Under the pieces are notes generated by a model. It saw only the letters and a list, made by a program, of their open reading frames with translations. It did no database searches and was not told the DNA's origin. A program made the translations under genes and the position numbers. A stretch of DNA of 64,000 nt, taken from Pandoraea pnomenusa. GTDB lineage: Bacteria > Pseudomonadota > Gammaproteobacteria > Burkholderiales > Burkholderiaceae. The stretch covers positions 868,001 to 932,000 of the forward strand of contig NZ_CP009553.3 in the NCBI RefSeq assembly GCF_000767615.3, given 5' to 3'. Below are positions 15,354 to 23,063 of the stretch, piece by piece; position 1 is the stretch's first letter, and every line of letters starts with the position of its first letter.

Positions 15354-16397
15354 ATGAGAACAGATCGTTGGCAGCGGCGTCTGGCCGGCATTGCGACAAT
15401 CGCGCTGGCCGTCATGCTTGCGGGCTGCGGATTGCCCGGACCGACGCACAAGACCGGCGTTCCGGTGGCCCTGGATGACCGTCCCGACTGCTCGGTGTAC
15501 GGGGTTTGGGAGCGCTACACGTGGTCCGGGGAATGTCAGGGCGGTCTGACCAGCGGGAACGGCACCCTGCTCGGCTACGGCGGCTCGACGCTCATGATGC
15601 GTTACGACGGCGAAATGAAGGCGGGCCTTCGCGACGGCGTGGGCGAGCTATGGATGAACGGGGAGAAGTTCAACGGCGGCCCCACAACACGATCCGGACG
15701 CTTCTCGCGCGGCAACCTCATCACCGGCGCCGAAACCAACGGCTACAGCGTCCGGAACTATACCGACGGGAAGAACGCCAGCACGACCTACAAACCCAGG
15801 GAGAGCGAGTCGTCCTCCAGCGTGGGGACGGCACTCGCGATGGTAGGCGCGGCAATGCAGGGCGTGGCCGCCGGCGGTGGCAGGAACGCCGCACAACTCG
15901 CCGCGCTGGGCACCGCCATGCGCGGCAGCACGCAATCCACCGTCGAGGGCGTTTCGCCGAATCCGTCCGCGGGATCGCGCAGCGATCTGAACCCCACTGT
16001 GCCCGCTGCCAACCAATGCGTACGTCTGAGTCGCACGAAGTATTCGATCAATTTCACCAACACCTGCGATTTCCCGGTGGCGGTCCGCTACTGCTTCGTC
16101 AATCTGTCGGGCGCCAGCCGACTGGATGCCAGCACGGGCGTACTCAAGGACGCCCTCTGCGGAGCCAGGACCGCCTACCCCAGCGCAACGCCGTCGATCA
16201 TGCCCGGCGGTACCGACTCGCAGGTGGCGCCGAACAACGCCTCACCCATCCACTTCGTGGCGTGTCCATCCAGCGATATCCGAGCACAAAGCCATATCGA
16301 GTGGGACGGTTCGGCGCTGCGAGGCACGTGCGGCGGCATCCTGTCGAAAGACACCGTGCCGAACGGGCCGCTCAAAAAGGCGGGCGCCATCCGTTAG
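15354..16397 (+). CDS. MORN-like lipoprotein of unknown function
   Basis: 347 residues. Lipoprotein signal peptide with lipobox LAGC (Cys25); GGGGAG precedes the ATG by six bases. After the Cys there is a MORN-like stretch (about 82-107: YDGEMKAGLRDGVGELW and GEKFNGG), then a Ser/Ala/Gly-rich low-complexity segment and a Cys-containing C-terminal domain (about 220-345) with NQCVRLSRTKYSINFTNTC and later Cys pairs likely to form disulphides in the periplasm. I do not recognise the C-terminal domain. It converges on the CPBP protease gene. Confidence 0.82.
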   Translation: MRTDRWQRRLAGIATIALAVMLAGCGLPGPTHKTGVPVALDDRPDCSVYGVWERYTWSGECQGGLTSGNGTLLGYGGSTLMMRYDGEMKAGLRDGVGELWMNGEKFNGGPTTRSGRFSRGNLITGAETNGYSVRNYTDGKNASTTYKPRESESSSSVGTALAMVGAAMQGVAAGGGRNAAQLAALGTAMRGSTQSTVEGVSPNPSAGSRSDLNPTVPAANQCVRLSRTKYSINFTNTCDFPVAVRYCFVNLSGASRLDASTGVLKDALCGARTAYPSATPSIMPGGTDSQVAPNNASPIHFVACPSSDIRAQSHIEWDGSALRGTCGGILSKDTVPNGPLKKAGAIR

Positions 16398-16522
16398 CGG
16401 CGTGATGGCGCCCATGCGTCCAGCGGCGCCGCAAGGCAACAACGCGGCGCCGAGCCGCGTGGTATTTCGCATGCACGCCTGGCGCCGTCGGAACGCATAC
16501 GGTGCCCGATTGGCACCCGCCG

Positions 16523-17362
16523 TTAATCGTCGGCGAGCCGCGCGGTATTCGCCCGCGTCGGCGGTGTGGCTGCCAACAGCTTGTAAAGCATGAACGCCCC
16601 CGCGCCGCCGCTGGCGAGCGCCAACAACCACGCAATTGCCGGAAGGTCGAAAACACTCGGCGTCGTCTCGTCGGAAGGAAGATGCATCGTGAGCGCCACC
16701 ACCGACGTGTTGTAGAACATGTGCAGCAGAATGCCCGGCACCAGCGAGCGCGTGCGTTCGTACATCTTCCCGATGATCAGCCCGATGATGAGCGCCACCA
16801 CGAACTGGTACACGTTCAGGTGCGCCAGCCCGAACACCGCGGCCGAGTGAGCGATGGCCGTGCCCGCCGGATACTGACGCAGAAAACTGCGCAGGATGAT
16901 CCCGCGATACAGCATCTCTTCGACGAAGGGAGCAATGAGGCAGACCATTGCGAAGGCGCCGAGCCCGCCCTTTGCATACACGTCCGCGCTGCTTTGCAGC
17001 CATCCGCCCATCGGAAACAGCTTTTCCAAGCCCGTACCGATTACGGTAATGACCAGCAACAGCCCCGGCGTCAACAGCGCGATGGGCAGCGTGAACAACC
17101 CCACTGTTGCGCGAATTGACCCGCGTCCGCCCTGAAACAGCGCCCGATAACTAAGTTTGCTGTGATGCAGTACCACGCAGAAGACCACACCGTAGGCAAG
17201 CACGCGGCCGATGCTGTATGCGGCCATCGGCCGGATGCCGACGACATAACTCAATTGAACGATGATGGCGTCGGTGATCATCTCGACGAAATAGAGGGCG
17301 ATCACCACAAAGAACGCTTCCAGTAGATTCGGAAAGCAGTATTCCCCCGGTCTGGCTTTCAT
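16523..17362 (-). CDS. CPBP-family intramembrane metalloprotease
   Basis: 279 residues from the ATG at 17362; the frame stays open to 17599 but the extra residues do not look like this family. Several membrane helices. All three CPBP motifs are visible: EEMLYRG (EExxxR), FGLAH, and HMFYN (HxxxN), the presumed zinc ligands of the Rce1/Abi family. Bacterial members are linked to peptide maturation, bacteriocin immunity or unknown cleavage in the membrane. No peptide gene adjoins it, so the substrate is open. Confidence 0.88.
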   Translation of the reverse strand: MKARPGEYCFPNLLEAFFVVIALYFVEMITDAIIVQLSYVVGIRPMAAYSIGRVLAYGVVFCVVLHHSKLSYRALFQGGRGSIRATVGLFTLPIALLTPGLLLVITVIGTGLEKLFPMGGWLQSSADVYAKGGLGAFAMVCLIAPFVEEMLYRGIILRSFLRQYPAGTAIAHSAAVFGLAHLNVYQFVVALIIGLIIGKMYERTRSLVPGILLHMFYNTSVVALTMHLPSDETTPSVFDLPAIAWLLALASGGAGAFMLYKLLAATPPTRANTARLADD

Positions 17363-17667
17363 TTTTTTATGATTCTCTGATCTGATGGTTATCGTCACGC
17401 CCGGTGAAGCTCGCGACTCCCCCGGGACGCGGGTCGCCCTGGTGAGCGACGCCGGCACTCGAATGCCGTCTTGACTTGCGACACCGACGAACCCCCGCTC
17501 GCCCGTGTCCAACAGCATGATGCCGAAAAAATGCCCGTCAATATTTCGAAAGATGCTTAGGCATATGAAGCGATACGGATTATCGCAGGCGTAAGGCAAC
17601 CCGCGAAGCGAGATGTCACCGGTTGCCGCATTGCGCCGTCATTGCGAGGGGCAGCCCCGAGTCCTAT
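17363..17667. other. Gap between the CPBP and PPOX genes
   Basis: About 305 bases. The minus strand stays open in frame with CPBP up to 17599, which leaves a longer N terminus possible, but the segment lacks family similarity and has no clear ribosome binding site. No other signal is seen. Confidence 0.4.
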
Positions 17668-18282
17668 TCAGTACAGGCCTGCCAGGGTGTTTTTCTGTAA
17701 GTCGCGGTCATAGGTCTCGCCGTCGAAATGCCCGCCGCTCAGCCGCTTGTGCATCGCGCCGGTGCTGGGAAGCGTCTCTCGCGGGATCTGCGATGCGGGG
17801 TCCCAAAGACGCGATCGAACGACGGCCTTCGCACAGTGAAAATACGCGGCGTCGATGGTCACGACGATGACGGTCTTCGGCAGTTTGCCGTTGACCTCGA
17901 ACTGGACGAGCAGATCGGGGTCCACGGAGATTCGTGCACGACCGTTCACGCGCAGCGTCTCACCAACGCCGGGGATCAGGAAGAGCAGCGACACGCGCGG
18001 GTCGCCGACGATGTTGCGCAAATTGTCGATCCGGTTGTTGCCGGGACGATCAGGCAGGGCGAGCGTTCGCTCGTCGAGAATCCGAACGAAGCCGGCGCCA
18101 TCGCCTTTCGGCGAGCAATCGGTGCCATGGGCGCCGACCGACGCGAGCACGACGAACGGGCTTGCCTTCACAAAAGCCTGATAGTCCTCGTTGAGGTACG
18201 TCAGCTCCTTCCATATCGCACGCTCGCCCGGCGCGCCGTAAAGGGTCTCGAGCTGTTCCACGCTGCTCACGTCATGACTCAT
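17668..18282 (-). CDS. PPOX-class FMN-dependent flavoprotein
   Basis: 204 residues, about the length of the pyridoxamine-5'-phosphate-oxidase-like family that includes MSMEG_1061/DR_2398 proteins. FVVLASVGAHGTDCSPKGD and DRPGNNRIDNLRNI form the split-barrel FMN-binding core, and LFLIPGVGETLRVNGRARI is the family's central strand pair. Such proteins reduce or bind flavin/F420-type substrates, but the reaction is unknown. Cytoplasmic. It has no operon partner; the CPBP gene lies 305 bases downstream. Confidence 0.85.
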   Translation of the reverse strand: MSHDVSSVEQLETLYGAPGERAIWKELTYLNEDYQAFVKASPFVVLASVGAHGTDCSPKGDGAGFVRILDERTLALPDRPGNNRIDNLRNIVGDPRVSLLFLIPGVGETLRVNGRARISVDPDLLVQFEVNGKLPKTVIVVTIDAAYFHCAKAVVRSRLWDPASQIPRETLPSTGAMHKRLSGGHFDGETYDRDLQKNTLAGLY

Positions 18283-18607
18283 GCCGCGCTCTCTCCGTAT
18301 TCGGTCCGTCGATGGGAAATGCGGGCCGGCTGGCCCGCAGGGGCGGTCGGCCTGAACTCCCGGCGAACGCCTCCCACGCTTTTACCACATTGACGCTCAT
18401 CGGCGCAGACAACGCGTCGAGCGCATCGCCGATCAATGGCGTCGCGCATTGATGCGCGTTTTTCATGTGCGCTTGCGATCAGTATTTCTGCGTATGGGGC
18501 GCACGTAGCAATGCGGATTTCCCAGCATTTTTGATCGGATATATCTGGTGATGGATTCACAAGGAGACGTTTAGGTTAACGAATTAAATAATTAATGGGA
18601 GACAAGC
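18283..18607. other. Gap upstream of ggt
   Basis: About 325 bases between the divergent PPOX and ggt genes. No gene. The last 60 bases are AT-rich (AATTAAATAATTAATGG) and end in a GGGAGA ribosome binding site for ggt, so the ggt promoter is probably here. Confidence 0.5.
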
Positions 18608-20350
18608 ATGAACGGCATGCTTTCGAAATATCGCTGGTGCGCTGCGGTTGTCGTGTTGACGTTCGGCCACACGACGGTCGCGGCGCCCCCTGTCGGGACG
18701 TACTGCGACACGCCGTCGCGCTGTACGAACCCGATGACCTTGGGTGGCATGGTCACCTCGTCGAACCATCTGGCGACACAGGCGGGACTGAAAGTCCTTC
18801 AGCGAGGCGGGAATGCCGTCGATGCGGCCATCGCCGTCGCCTCGACGATTTCCGTCGTGTACCCGCAGATGAATACGATCGGCGGCGACAACTTCTGGCT
18901 CATCTACAACGCGAAAACGAAAACGCTTCGGGCGCTGAATGCCAGCGGCCGCTCGGGTGAGCACGCCACGCTCCAGTTCTACAAGGACAAGGGGTTGAGC
19001 GCGATTCCACCGCGCGGCTACCTGTCGGTCAACACGGTGCCCGGCGCGGTTTCAGGTTGGGATGCGGCCTATCGCTACGCACGGACATCGATGGGGAACA
19101 GCCTCCCCTGGCGCGATCTGCTGAGCGACGCGGTGCACTATGCGAAGGAGGGCTTCGTCGTGACGCCGTCGCTGGCGAAATGGGAGGCGATCAACGTCGA
19201 TACGTCCGACCCGGTGTATCGCAATCTCCAGCAATACGAGGGTTTCCGGAAGATCTTCCTCAAGCCCGGCGGCAAGCCATATCAGCTCGGCGAGACGCTC
19301 AAGCAGCCGGAACTGGCCGGCACGCTCGAACAGATTGCGCGGCAAGGCGCGGAGGTGTTTTACAAAGGCGAGATTGCACACAGGATCGTGAGCGACCTGC
19401 AGGCCAACGGCGGCATGCTCACGCTCGACGACTTCGCGCGCCATCGCGCGGACTGGGTCGAGCCGATTACCGTGAAATACCGGGGCTTCGACGCTTACAA
19501 TTTCCCGCCGAACACGCAGGGATTCGCATCGCTGGAAATCCTCAACATCCTGAACCGGTTCGACGTGAAGTCGCTCGGCGAGGGCACGGCGGACTATTAC
19601 CACCTGATGGTGGAGGCCACGAAGCAGGCGTTCGCGGATCGCGATCGGTATCTTTCCGATCCGGACTTCGTCGAGATCCCGCTGCATGCGCTGCTGTCGA
19701 CCCGGCACGCCGAAGCGCAGGCCGCGCGCATCGACATGGCGCGCGCGAACAATGACGTGAAGCCGATGGACCCGAAAGGAGACACGGTCTGGTTCGGCGT
19801 GGTGGATCGGGACGGTAACGCCGTGTCGCTGATTCAAAGCATCTACTACGACTTCGGTTCGGGCATTGTGCCGAAGGGCACGGGCATCCTCATGCAGAAT
19901 CGCGGATCGTTCTTCTCGCTCGATCCGAAGCACGTCAACCATCTCGAACCGCGCAAGCGCACGTTCCACACGCTCAATCCCGCGATGTTGCTCAAGGACG
20001 GCAAGCCATACCTGGTCTACGGCACGATGGGCGGCGAGGGGCAACCGCAAACGCAGGCGGCGATCGTGACCCGCATCGTCGATTTCGGCATGTCGCCGCA
20101 GGATGCGATCAACGCACCGCGCTGGCTTTACGGCCGCACCTGGGGCGTGTCGTCCAACGATCTCAAGATCGAAGGTCGGGTGTCCGCCGTCGTGACGGAC
20201 GAACTCAGGCGTCGCGATCAACCGGTGAAGGTGGTGGAACCGTTCACCGACACGATGGGACACGCGGGCGCGATCCTCATCGATCCGGTCACGGGCGTGC
20301 GACAAGGCGCGTCGGACCCGCGCGGCGACGGACTCGCGGCAGGGGACTGA
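18608..20350 (+). CDS. ggt: Gamma-glutamyltransferase (periplasmic)
   Basis: 580 residues. A signal peptide of about 25 residues sends it to the periplasm, where it hydrolyses or transfers the gamma-glutamyl group of glutathione and gamma-glutamyl amides. GGNAVDAAIA, NTVPGAVSGWD and the NPAMLLKDGKPYLVYGTMGG block are family features. The autocatalytic cleavage site is best placed at Thr393 in GDTVWFGVVDRDGNAVS; the usual Thr-Thr-His is here Thr-Val-Trp, as in some YwrD-like members, so substrate preference may differ. GGGAGA precedes the ATG. It converges on a glutathione S-transferase gene. Confidence 0.9.
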   Translation: MNGMLSKYRWCAAVVVLTFGHTTVAAPPVGTYCDTPSRCTNPMTLGGMVTSSNHLATQAGLKVLQRGGNAVDAAIAVASTISVVYPQMNTIGGDNFWLIYNAKTKTLRALNASGRSGEHATLQFYKDKGLSAIPPRGYLSVNTVPGAVSGWDAAYRYARTSMGNSLPWRDLLSDAVHYAKEGFVVTPSLAKWEAINVDTSDPVYRNLQQYEGFRKIFLKPGGKPYQLGETLKQPELAGTLEQIARQGAEVFYKGEIAHRIVSDLQANGGMLTLDDFARHRADWVEPITVKYRGFDAYNFPPNTQGFASLEILNILNRFDVKSLGEGTADYYHLMVEATKQAFADRDRYLSDPDFVEIPLHALLSTRHAEAQAARIDMARANNDVKPMDPKGDTVWFGVVDRDGNAVSLIQSIYYDFGSGIVPKGTGILMQNRGSFFSLDPKHVNHLEPRKRTFHTLNPAMLLKDGKPYLVYGTMGGEGQPQTQAAIVTRIVDFGMSPQDAINAPRWLYGRTWGVSSNDLKIEGRVSAVVTDELRRRDQPVKVVEPFTDTMGHAGAILIDPVTGVRQGASDPRGDGLAAGD

Positions 20351-20428
20351 GGGCGCCGCACGCACCGCGCCTTGCAACGAAACCCGGTGCGTGCCGCGCG
20401 CAGACCGACGCCCGCGGGCAACGCGGAC

Positions 20429-21070
20429 TTACGCCTGCCGGCGCGTCGCGTCTGCCCGATTTGCCGCGATCCCCGACTGCACGGCCGGGCGCGCTTCGAT
20501 CTGCGCGAGCCACCGCTGCAGATGCGGGAACGGGGTGATATCCAGGTCCAGTTCATGATGCGTGCGCAGCCAGGCGAACGCGGCGATGTCGGCAATCGAA
20601 TAGTCGTCGGTCGCGAGGTAGGCGGACACGGCCAGACGGGCATCGACCACGCCGATCAGCCGCAGCGACTCCTTCCGATAGCGCGCGATGGCTTCCTCGT
20701 TGCCCGTTTTCGATCCGTGCAGAAACCACCACAACTGCCCCAGCATGGGGCCGATGCCGCCAATCTGGAAATGCAGCCATTGGTTGACCGCTAACGCCTT
20801 TGCCTGCGTCATGGGCTGCAACACGCCAGTCTTCGCGGCCAGATAGGTCAGGATCGCGCCGGACTCGAAGACAGTGAGATCGCGCTCGTGATCGACGATC
20901 ACCGGAATCTTGCCATTGGGATTGCGTTGCAGAAAATCGGGGCGCTTCTGTTCCCCGGCGGACAGGTCGACATCCACCTGCCGATAGGGCAATGCCGCTT
21001 CATGGAGATACAGGCTGACCTTGAGGCCGTTCGGGGTGTCGGCGGTGTAAAGCGTGAGTGACGGATTCAT
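20429..21070 (-). CDS. Glutathione S-transferase, nu-class-like (YfcG/YghU type)
   Basis: 213 residues. N-terminal thioredoxin-like domain with TADTPNGLKVSLYLHE (Thr12/Asn14 in the position used by nu-class enzymes), NPNGKIPVIVD and FESGAILTYLA for glutathione binding. The helical C-terminal domain starts near residue 88. Nu-class enzymes often act as disulphide-bond reductases or peroxide/electrophile scavengers. It is divergent from the truncated E1-like gene, with MarR-type boxes between them, so it may be induced by the compound that relieves MarR repression. Confidence 0.92.
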   Translation of the reverse strand: MNPSLTLYTADTPNGLKVSLYLHEAALPYRQVDVDLSAGEQKRPDFLQRNPNGKIPVIVDHERDLTVFESGAILTYLAAKTGVLQPMTQAKALAVNQWLHFQIGGIGPMLGQLWWFLHGSKTGNEEAIARYRKESLRLIGVVDARLAVSAYLATDDYSIADIAAFAWLRTHHELDLDITPFPHLQRWLAQIEARPAVQSGIAANRADATRRQA

Positions 21071-21116
21071 GCGATGGCTCCGGGAGACAAAATCGAGTGC
21101 GTGGCGAGCAACGCGA

Positions 21117-21145
21117 TTGCCACGATTTGCGATTGCAAATACAAT
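21117..21145 (+). promoter_or_regulatory. Sigma-70 promoter of the E1-like gene
   Basis: TTGCCA (21117-21122), 17-base spacer, TACAAT (21140-21145). The -10 lies inside the first ATTGCA-type box, so bound regulator would block it directly. Confidence 0.7.
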
Positions 21146-21160
21146 GATTGTAAGTGCAAT
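21132..21160. promoter_or_regulatory. Pair of probable MarR boxes between GST and the E1-like gene
   Basis: ATTGCAAATACAAT (21132-21145) and ATTGTAAGTGCAAT (21147-21160). Each is a near palindrome of the form ATTGCA-NN-TGCAAT, spaced 15 bases centre to centre on roughly the same helix side. The same motif occurs beside marR and aceE. Confidence 0.75.
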
Positions 21161-21203
21161 CCTATGGGTTTTCCGTCAGCTTCACAAGGTGGGGGGAGGC
21201 AAC

Positions 21204-22385
21204 ATGACAGCGGTGTCGGGGCGAGGCGGTCTTGCGGCGAATGCCGGGACACGGCGAGCGGCGCTTGCCGGTATCGGGAGGCTGATGGCAATGCAGACTG
21301 GCGCGGCGCTCGCGGCGCACGCGGCGTCGCCATCGCGAGCGCTCGATCGAATGCTGCATGCCCTCGCGCAGGGGGAAGCGCCCGAACGGATCTGGGTCGT
21401 GGATGCCGCCATGCGAGACGCAATCGGTACATCGCAGAACGACAAGACGATGCCGGGGGCCCTGTCGAGCGCCGTCGCGACCTGGTTTCGCGACCCGGCC
21501 TCGTTCGAGCGGCCGCTGCTGTATCGGCTGCGCGCGCCGTCATTGCATGCCGTGCTGTCCGCAGGCGTGGAGGTCAAGGGAATGGCGCGCGCGGCGCGGG
21601 CGGCACCGAGCGGGCGAGGCATCTTCCTCAACGAGGCGAGTGTGGCGTCGGGCGACCGGCGCTCGCGCGTGCGCCCCGAGCTGCCGCTGTGGCTCGCGGC
21701 GCAATCGGAATGGCTGCCATACGACCCCGCATCGGCACAGGAACTTCGGGCCTTGCTGTGCGAGGCACTCGACGCGTTATACGTGCGCGGCGAGTCGGGG
21801 TTCTGCTACCTGAGCGCGCACGACGCATCGGGCACCGATGGGCCTGCCCTGAGCAAGACCGATGCGATTGACGCGTTTCGGGGCATGTATCGTGTGCGGG
21901 CAATCCCGCGGACGCACCCCCCTTACGCGATTCGCCTGTGCGGCGCAGGCGGCGCCATGGCCAACGTTCTGGAGGCTGCCCGCTGGCTGCAACTGGATTG
22001 GGGCGTGGCCAGCGAGATCTGGAGTTGTCCGAGCTACACGCGTCTGGCGCGCGAGGCCGCGCAGTCGGCGCATCGGTCGTTGCTTGGTGCCGACGCCCGG
22101 GTCGAGACGGCGCACCTGTCCCGTTGCCTGGCCGGCAGCGCCATGCCGGTGCTCGCGGTCACCGGCTATGCGAGGCACATCGCCAACCAGATCGGCGCTT
22201 TCGTGCCCGCGCGCTTTGCGGCCCTGGGCGGAGACGACGTCGACGTGGGCGTGGACGACATCACGCCGGGCGAGGCGCCGGGCGTGCGTTGGATCGTCCT
22301 CAATGCGCTGCGCCTGCTCGTGAGCGACGGCGCGATACCGGCGACACGCATCGCGCAGGCGACACGGCGCTACGGCATGGCCTGA
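21204..22385 (+). CDS. Truncated pyruvate dehydrogenase E1-like protein (C-terminal domain only)
   Basis: 393 residues from ATG at 21204, which has GGGGGAGG six bases upstream. The last ~170 residues align by eye with the transketolase C-terminal domain of homodimeric E1: IRLCGAGGAMANVLEAARWL and DWGVASEIWSCPSYTRLARE against LMGSGAILREVMAAAELL and DYGVSSDIWSATGLTEVRRE of the AceE encoded 680 bases downstream, then AVTGYARHIANQIGAFVP against ATDYMKIVADQIRPFI. The N-terminal ~200 residues look like a worn E1 middle domain. The ThDP-binding GDG...N region is absent, so it cannot be an E1 catalyst alone. It could be a regulatory or decoy subunit, or a decaying paralogue. Confidence 0.78.
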   Translation: MTAVSGRGGLAANAGTRRAALAGIGRLMAMQTGAALAAHAASPSRALDRMLHALAQGEAPERIWVVDAAMRDAIGTSQNDKTMPGALSSAVATWFRDPASFERPLLYRLRAPSLHAVLSAGVEVKGMARAARAAPSGRGIFLNEASVASGDRRSRVRPELPLWLAAQSEWLPYDPASAQELRALLCEALDALYVRGESGFCYLSAHDASGTDGPALSKTDAIDAFRGMYRVRAIPRTHPPYAIRLCGAGGAMANVLEAARWLQLDWGVASEIWSCPSYTRLAREAAQSAHRSLLGADARVETAHLSRCLAGSAMPVLAVTGYARHIANQIGAFVPARFAALGGDDVDVGVDDITPGEAPGVRWIVLNALRLLVSDGAIPATRIAQATRRYGMA

Positions 22386-22425
22386 CGGGCGATGCCGCGC
22401 CGGGACAGCGCGTCGTGGCCTTCAT

Positions 22426-22890
22426 CTACTTCGCCTCTTTCGCATTGGCCGGCAAGGTCTTCGCCGCGGCACTGGCACGATCGAGCGCCTCGGCCACCGG
22501 CGCAATGTCGCGATCCCGGAACTGGCTCAGGAAAAGTTCCGAAACGGTGGACTGGTACACCTTCCACATCTTCTTGCGCAGTGCACGGCCCTTGTCGGTG
22601 ATGGTGGCGTAGGCCGCGCGTCCGTCGTCGGGATCGCGCGTGCGCGTGACGAGCGCTTCCTGCTCCAGCCGATCGATCAGGCGCGTGAGGTTGTACCGCT
22701 CGATGGCCAGCACGTCCGCCAGCTCATGCATGCGCCGCGTGCCCTGCGGCCCGCTCTCCAACCCCCAGAGCGCGTCGTACCAGGCATAGGCGGGCAACCC
22801 CGCCTGCGCCAGCCGGCGCTCGATCTCGCGAATCATCGTGCGGTGCGCCCGCACGAAAGAGAACCAAAGATCGGGTTCGGTCGTACTCAT
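22426..22890 (-). CDS. MarR-family transcriptional regulator
   Basis: 154 residues from the ATG at 22890 (GAGG seven bases upstream); the open frame to 22947 is ignored because it runs into the operator. The winged helix-turn-helix is visible in MHELADVLAIERYNLTRLID and the wing in RTRDPDDGRAAYATITDKG. It lies between the E1-like gene and aceE and is divergent from aceE. ATTGCA-type boxes occur only next to this gene set, so it is the likely repressor of itself, aceE, the E1-like gene and the GST. Ligand unknown. Confidence 0.92.
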   Translation of the reverse strand: MSTTEPDLWFSFVRAHRTMIREIERRLAQAGLPAYAWYDALWGLESGPQGTRRMHELADVLAIERYNLTRLIDRLEQEALVTRTRDPDDGRAAYATITDKGRALRKKMWKVYQSTVSELFLSQFRDRDIAPVAEALDRASAAAKTLPANAKEAK

Positions 22891-22926
22891 GAATGTCCTC
22901 TTGTGGTATTCGATGTTCGCTTGTGA

Positions 22927-22983
22927 GTTGCAGTTGCAATTGTACATCGCTAGAATGGCTTGCGAGACGATTGCAAATGCAAT
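22927..22983. promoter_or_regulatory. aceE promoter with two probable MarR boxes
   Basis: Promoter on the plus strand: TTGCAG (22928-22933), 17-base spacer, TAGAAT (22951-22956). Boxes: GTTGCAGTTGCAAT (22927-22940) on the -35 and ATTGCAAATGCAAT (22970-22983, nearly perfect palindrome) just after the expected start of transcription. The first also overlaps the upstream region of marR on the other strand. Confidence 0.72.
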
Positions 22984-23063
22984 TCAATGCGTCGTTGCCA
23001 TTTCGTTTTGCTGTTCCTGCTGGGGCACCCGACGGGTTCCCGGTGATTCCAAGGAGATCTGTC

